A stretch of DNA of 6,347 nt from an uncultured Rhodospirillales bacterium (GTDB lineage Bacteria; Pseudomonadota; Alphaproteobacteria; Rhodospirillales; 2-02-FULL-58-16). The translations under genes were made by a program, and so were the position numbers. The notes below the pieces were generated by a model. The model ran no database searches and was not told the DNA's origin. It saw only the letters and a program-made list of their open reading frames with translations. Position 1 is the stretch's first letter. Each line of letters opens with the position of its first letter. The DNA lies in the NCBI GenBank assembly GCA_913053795.1, contig CAJXGZ010000136.1:1-6347 (forward strand), given 5' to 3'. Below are positions 6,088-6,347 of the stretch, one piece after another.

Positions 6088-6347
6088 CTATCTGGCCTCT
6101 GATCCGGTATAAATACGTTGCGCCCGCGAGGAGAGGCTTGTGAGCATCTCATAGCCGATCGTCCCGGCCCGCGCGGCCAGATCGTCGACGCTGACATGCG
6201 CGCCGAGTATCTCGGCCCAGGCCCCTCTGTGCGCAAGGCCTTCGGGTACATCCGTGACGTCGAGGGTAATCAGGTCCATGGAGATACGTCCGAGCGCGGG
6301 CGCCGCGTGGCCGCCGATATAGGCCGTAAAGCCGGGCTTTCCATCGC
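6088..6347 (-). CDS. alr: Alanine racemase, C-terminal 85 residues (5' end outside the window)
   Basis: Pyridoxal-phosphate enzyme interconverting L- and D-alanine for peptidoglycan. Only the last 85 residues are visible; the frame enters at 6345 and stops at TAG 6088-6090. The end of the C-terminal beta-domain is recognisable from GRISMDLITLDVTD, followed by the family's terminal block RAGTIGYEMLTSLSSRAQRIY. The Met of the RISMD motif belongs to the active-site entrance in characterised racemases. The PLP lysine and the catalytic tyrosine lie upstream, outside the window, so activity cannot be judged. A broad-specificity or catabolic (DadX-like) paralogue cannot be excluded from this fragment, but the position directly before radA suits the housekeeping alr. 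The 5-bp gap to radA suggests one transcript. Confidence 0.93.
   Translation of the reverse strand, partial: DGKPGFTAYIGGHAAPALGRISMDLITLDVTDVPEGLAHRGAWAEILGAHVSVDDLAARAGTIGYEMLTSLSSRAQRIYTGSEAR

Overview
The window looks like an alphaproteobacterial chromosome, most likely Rhodospirillales-like (Magnetospirillum or Azospirillum relatives). This rests on a fairly high GC content with GC-ending codons, on the character of the proteins, and on the gene order alr-radA-cvpA-purF-SDR, which I recall as typical of that class. I could not run a taxonomic search. All six genes lie on the minus strand, so the window is best read from right to left.

Region 6347 to 1781 is one compact housekeeping cluster: the C-terminal end of alanine racemase (alr, cut by the right edge), radA (DNA repair and recombination ATPase), cvpA (inner-membrane protein), purF (first committed step of purine synthesis) and a short-chain dehydrogenase. 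Junctions are +5, -8, +7 and +1 bp, and I see no promoter or terminator between the genes. They are almost certainly co-transcribed and translationally linked. The promoter should lie upstream of alr, outside the window. Re-reading the ribosome binding sites moves two starts inward from the longest possible ORFs: cvpA to 4671 and the SDR to 2488.

Region 1780 to 1664 is the only real intergenic stretch (117 bp). It is AT-rich and carries two small inverted repeats in front of the next gene.

Region 1663 to 1 is the N-terminal 554 residues of a membrane-bound PAS sensor histidine kinase, read without interruption from a GTG start to the left window edge. Its order is TM, extracytoplasmic sensor, TM, HAMP, PAS/PAC, HisKA with the phospho-acceptor His502. 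The ATPase domain lies off the edge.

I found no RNA gene, CRISPR array, insertion sequence, prophage remnant or defence system, and no convincing undescribed multi-gene system. The points most worth a second look are an apparent Tyr-to-Phe change in the SDR catalytic motif, a G8/G7 tract with an overlapping hairpin at the end of cvpA just ahead of purF, and the signal and regulation of the sensor kinase.
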